Source: Chondrus crispus
Lineage: Eukaryota > Rhodophyta > Florideophyceae > Gigartinales > Gigartinaceae
Assembly: GCF_000350225.1 (NCBI RefSeq)
Contig: NW_005179326.1
Coordinates: 93,954-157,953, forward strand
Direction of reading: 5' to 3'
DNA: 64,000 nucleotides
Shown: one piece after another, positions 61,717 through 64,000 of the stretch
Layout of the letters: every line of letters starts with the position of its first letter
Position numbering within the stretch: the first letter of the stretch is position 1
The notes under the pieces: model-generated
Told to the model about the DNA's origin: nothing
Database searches by the model: none
The model's input: only the letters and a program-made list of their open reading frames with translations
Made by a program: the position numbers and the translations under genes

Positions 61717-63068
61717 TGTGTGTTGTGTGTGTGTGTTGTGTGTGTGTGTGTGTGTAAGGTTGGGTCGGTTGGTTAGATGTTAGGTATGTTGCGGGGCGGA
61801 TGTCGCCGATGGGGAAAGAGGATCTGGGCGCGGCTATATAGATGCGCATCGGCGCTGCCGCGTCGGGGACCCTTCGTGGATGTCGAGCGCACAAAGCGGT
61901 GGTATCGGCCCGGCACGCTGGGCGATGGGCTGGGCCGCCAATGGGGGGGGCTCTGTGGCTCGCGCACCGGTGCTGCCAGCGCGGACGGCTGGGGCGATGC
62001 GGGTGATACAGCCAATGGGGGCGGGCGCTATGGCGGGGCAATTCGGCGACATCATGGCTTTTGACGGCGCGCCCCGTGGCCAATCGGCGGGCGCCATCCA
62101 CAGCCCGTTGGTTTGAACATGTTGCAGCAGTGGATGAGCTGGCGCGGCGGGATGGCATTCTGCACACCGGTAGCCCCGCCCTACACGTGCGGGTGACGCC
62201 CGTGCGCTGGACAGAGTACTGTACTTCCTTTCCCCCTCCTCCCCCCCTCACTCACTCCTTCCTTTGCCACCCTACTTTCTCTTCAATTGTTCCCCTATCA
62301 TACCTCTCTCCCCCCCACAATTGATGGTCTCGAATTTCCCATATTGGCTGGACACCAGCGCCGGCACTGGCGTGGCGCCTGCGAGCGCCGCAGCCGGCTC
62401 GCGGGGACTGTTCTAGACTGGACTGGACTGGACCGCAGCCTGCTCGCGGGCTACCGCGAGCAGGGGCGACCGTTCTGGACTGCACTGCATTGGACTGCAC
62501 TGCATTAGACTGCAAGCACAACGCAGTCTACTCATTGTACTGTAGCTGTTGCTGGCGAGCTAGATTGCGCGGTGCTCTGTGTGTAGGAAATAATGCGAAA
62601 ATATACATAGAAATTAGAGACGTCTTTTCATGTACGCCACACGTGTCAGTCTACAACCGTCCGGGAACCACCCGCGCATGGAGTACCAAGGGTACACCAG
62701 AAAGCGTGGAAGATGGTACCCTGCACATCAAAGGTGACGGAGATGCGACGAGCAGCGACCCCACGACTTTCATACAGCAACACACGCTGTAACGCGCTTG
62801 TTGCGCGGGGACGCGGTGGTGGGTGCTGCAGCGTGTGCGGTCAACCCTTGTTGATACCGACAGCCGGCGGTTCGTATCGTGGCGCACAGCGGGCGAGGTT
62901 GTCCGGGGGGAGGCGCGCCGCCCGGCGAGTGGCAAACCCCGTCCCCTTCCTCTCTCGCCTTGTTCGCGCCCTGCCAACTGCTGCGTCCTTGTTCAAAACC
63001 TCGTTAACCATCGTGTTACAATGGACTAGCCGCTACTACGGTAGAGTACAAACTATACACCTTTGGCG
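61717..63068. other. Intergenic region with simple repeats, no gene
   Basis: Contains a TG microsatellite at about 61720-61756 just upstream of the kinase, GACTG and CTGCACTGCATT repeats at about 62415-62515, and GC-rich stretches. The long minus-strand frame across 60650-62251 is an antisense-type shadow of the kinase and leader. Nothing coding recognised. Confidence 0.5.
62439..62464. repeat. Perfect 11-bp palindrome
   Basis: CCTGCTCGCGG-GCTA-CCGCGAGCAGG, arms 62439-62449 and 62454-62464. Confidence 0.9.
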
Positions 63069-63950
63069 TCACGCCTGGCTCGCGCTGCCACTCGCGCTGC
63101 CACTCGCGCTGCCAACCGCGCTGCCAACCACGCTACCACTTGCGCCACCACTTGCGCCACCGCTGGCGCTGGCGCTGGCGCCGGCGCCCGTGCGCGCGGC
63201 CTCGCCGCGTCTCCTCTCCTCCTCCTCTCTCTTCTTGGCCCTGAGCACGCCCTCCCTGCTCTTCTTCTTGGTTTTCTTCTTGCGTCCGCCGCCGCCCTGC
63301 CCGCCCTCGCGCCGCTGCGCCACCTTAATCTCCCTGCGCGTCATGCGCGCCCCCCCCTGCGCGTCGCCGCCGCCCGCCCCACCGCCGGCCATGCGCGTCG
63401 CCCGCATCCGGCCGGCCGAGATGTACCCGTTCGCCCCGAACCGCCGGTTGCTCAGCTGCACGCGCGACCGCATCAGCCGCGCGTACATCTTCTCCTCCTC
63501 GGCCCAGAACGCGCTCTCCAGCTCGTCCTCGATCTCCTCGTGCGCGAACGCGGCCGCCCCGCCGCGCGCCACGGCCGCGGCCTCGGCCTCGGCGAGCAGT
63601 TCCGGCGGGATGTCCGCCTCCTCCTCGCCATCGTCGTCGTTGTTCTCCCCCTCCTCGTGCTGCCGCGCGCCGTGCGTCGCGACCCACGACACGCGGTGCA
63701 GCAGCGCGACGTGCTCGCGCAGCCACGGGAGCGTGCCGTCGCCCGCGCGCGGCCCGTGCGCGAGAGCGCCGCGCAGGTCGCGGTGCACCAGCACGGACGA
63801 GAAGGCGGTCTTGCAGTTGGGGCAGACCTCGCGCACGCGCGCCCACGCGAGCAGGCACGGCAGGCAGAAGCTGTGCGAGCACGCGGGCAGCGCGCACCGC
63901 AGCGAGTCCGCGCACGAGTCGTCACGGCAGATGGTGCACAGCGCGCGCAT
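63069..63950 (-). CDS. RING-finger protein, 293 aa
   Basis: ATG at 63950. The N-terminus is a RING-HC domain with C5-x2-C8 ... C24-x-H26-x2-C29-x2-C32 ... C43-x2-C46, and the ring ends CPNCKTAFSSVLVHRD, similar to the Topors-type RING. Such domains recruit ubiquitin-conjugating enzymes and act as E3 ligases. Middle: an acidic stretch (about 100-115), then a helical part (LLAEAEAAAVARGG), then GAGGGDAQGG and a Lys-rich stretch (RKKKTKKKSREG) that could be a nuclear signal. The C-terminus is a 12-bp minisatellite coding Gly-Ser-Ala-Ser repeats (about 63075-63190). Intronless. The first bases beyond the gene (63951-64000) are GC-rich, no feature. Confidence 0.8.
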   Translation of the reverse strand: MRALCTICRDDSCADSLRCALPACSHSFCLPCLLAWARVREVCPNCKTAFSSVLVHRDLRGALAHGPRAGDGTLPWLREHVALLHRVSWVATHGARQHEEGENNDDDGEEEADIPPELLAEAEAAAVARGGAAAFAHEEIEDELESAFWAEEEKMYARLMRSRVQLSNRRFGANGYISAGRMRATRMAGGGAGGGDAQGGARMTRREIKVAQRREGGQGGGGRKKKTKKKSREGVLRAKKREEEERRRGEAARTGAGASASASGGASGGASGSVVGSAVGSASGSASGSASQA

Positions 63951-64000
63951 CGTGCGAAAGCCGAGGCTGCCTCGGCGCCTGGGACGGGGGGGAGGGGGGG

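Noticed and set aside
60425-62251. 419-aa plus and 533-aa minus ORFs over the second kinase
   Set aside because: Shadows of the kinase reading frame in GC-rich DNA.
63325-63925. 196- and 150-aa minus ORFs in the RING gene
   Set aside because: Alternative frames of the RING gene, Arg-rich, no domain.

Overview
This is nuclear DNA from a plastid-bearing eukaryote, most likely a red alga; the assignment is inference. The host-type genes I can read (an Omp85-type plastid envelope channel, two paralogous AGC-like protein kinases and a RING protein) are long, GC-rich and intronless. They sit as small islands in a landscape dominated by mobile elements of nearly every eukaryotic class.

Layout. 1-3.9 kb: the edge of an HTH/CENP-B-type transposase ORF, a solo LTR with a perfect 5-bp target duplication, and a SANT-domain scrap. 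4.1-8.3 kb: a decayed Ty1/copia element (+ strand) that carries two large near-perfect palindromes. 8.7-10.0 kb: an unrecognised, interrupted minus-strand gene. 10.3-10.6 kb: a 280-bp element made of the two ends of a larger element found whole at 50.4-53.5 kb. 12.6-15.8 kb: a tRNA-like fold, a UTP11 scrap, and the Omp85 gene with a frameshift. 17.3-25.5 kb: a CACTA-like (tnp2/Plavaka-type) DNA transposon with an intact 1264-aa transposase and two interrupted accessory genes. 26.5-31 kb: fossils of a Deg protease exon, a Tc1/mariner transposase and a Harbinger transposase. 31.2-47.4 kb: a cluster of Ty3/gypsy chromoviral sequences, including a complete 13.6-kb element (33190-46770, coding on the minus strand) with 612-bp LTRs. 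47.7-49.9 kb: a copia gag remnant cut short by that cluster. 50.4-53.5 kb: a Harbinger-like element with convergent transposase and SANT ORFs and a solo LTR nested between them. 53.6-58.2 kb: a non-LTR retrotransposon with a restriction-like endonuclease end. 58.3-64 kb: host genes (two kinases in tandem, RING protein).

The most unusual object is the gypsy element. Ahead of gag it has an extra ORF. Its protease and RT are separated by a frame change and an in-frame TGA-CGG. Behind pol it carries about 1.6 kb of hairpins repeated every ~58 bp, followed by a 725-aa ORF on the opposite strand whose ATG begins on the last base of an LTR. A diverged relative of that antisense ORF abuts the other LTR from outside. 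The LTRs of this family, four copies in the window, share a series of hairpins whose arms vary in compensated fashion. These points rest on reading the sequence only; no alignments or searches could be run.
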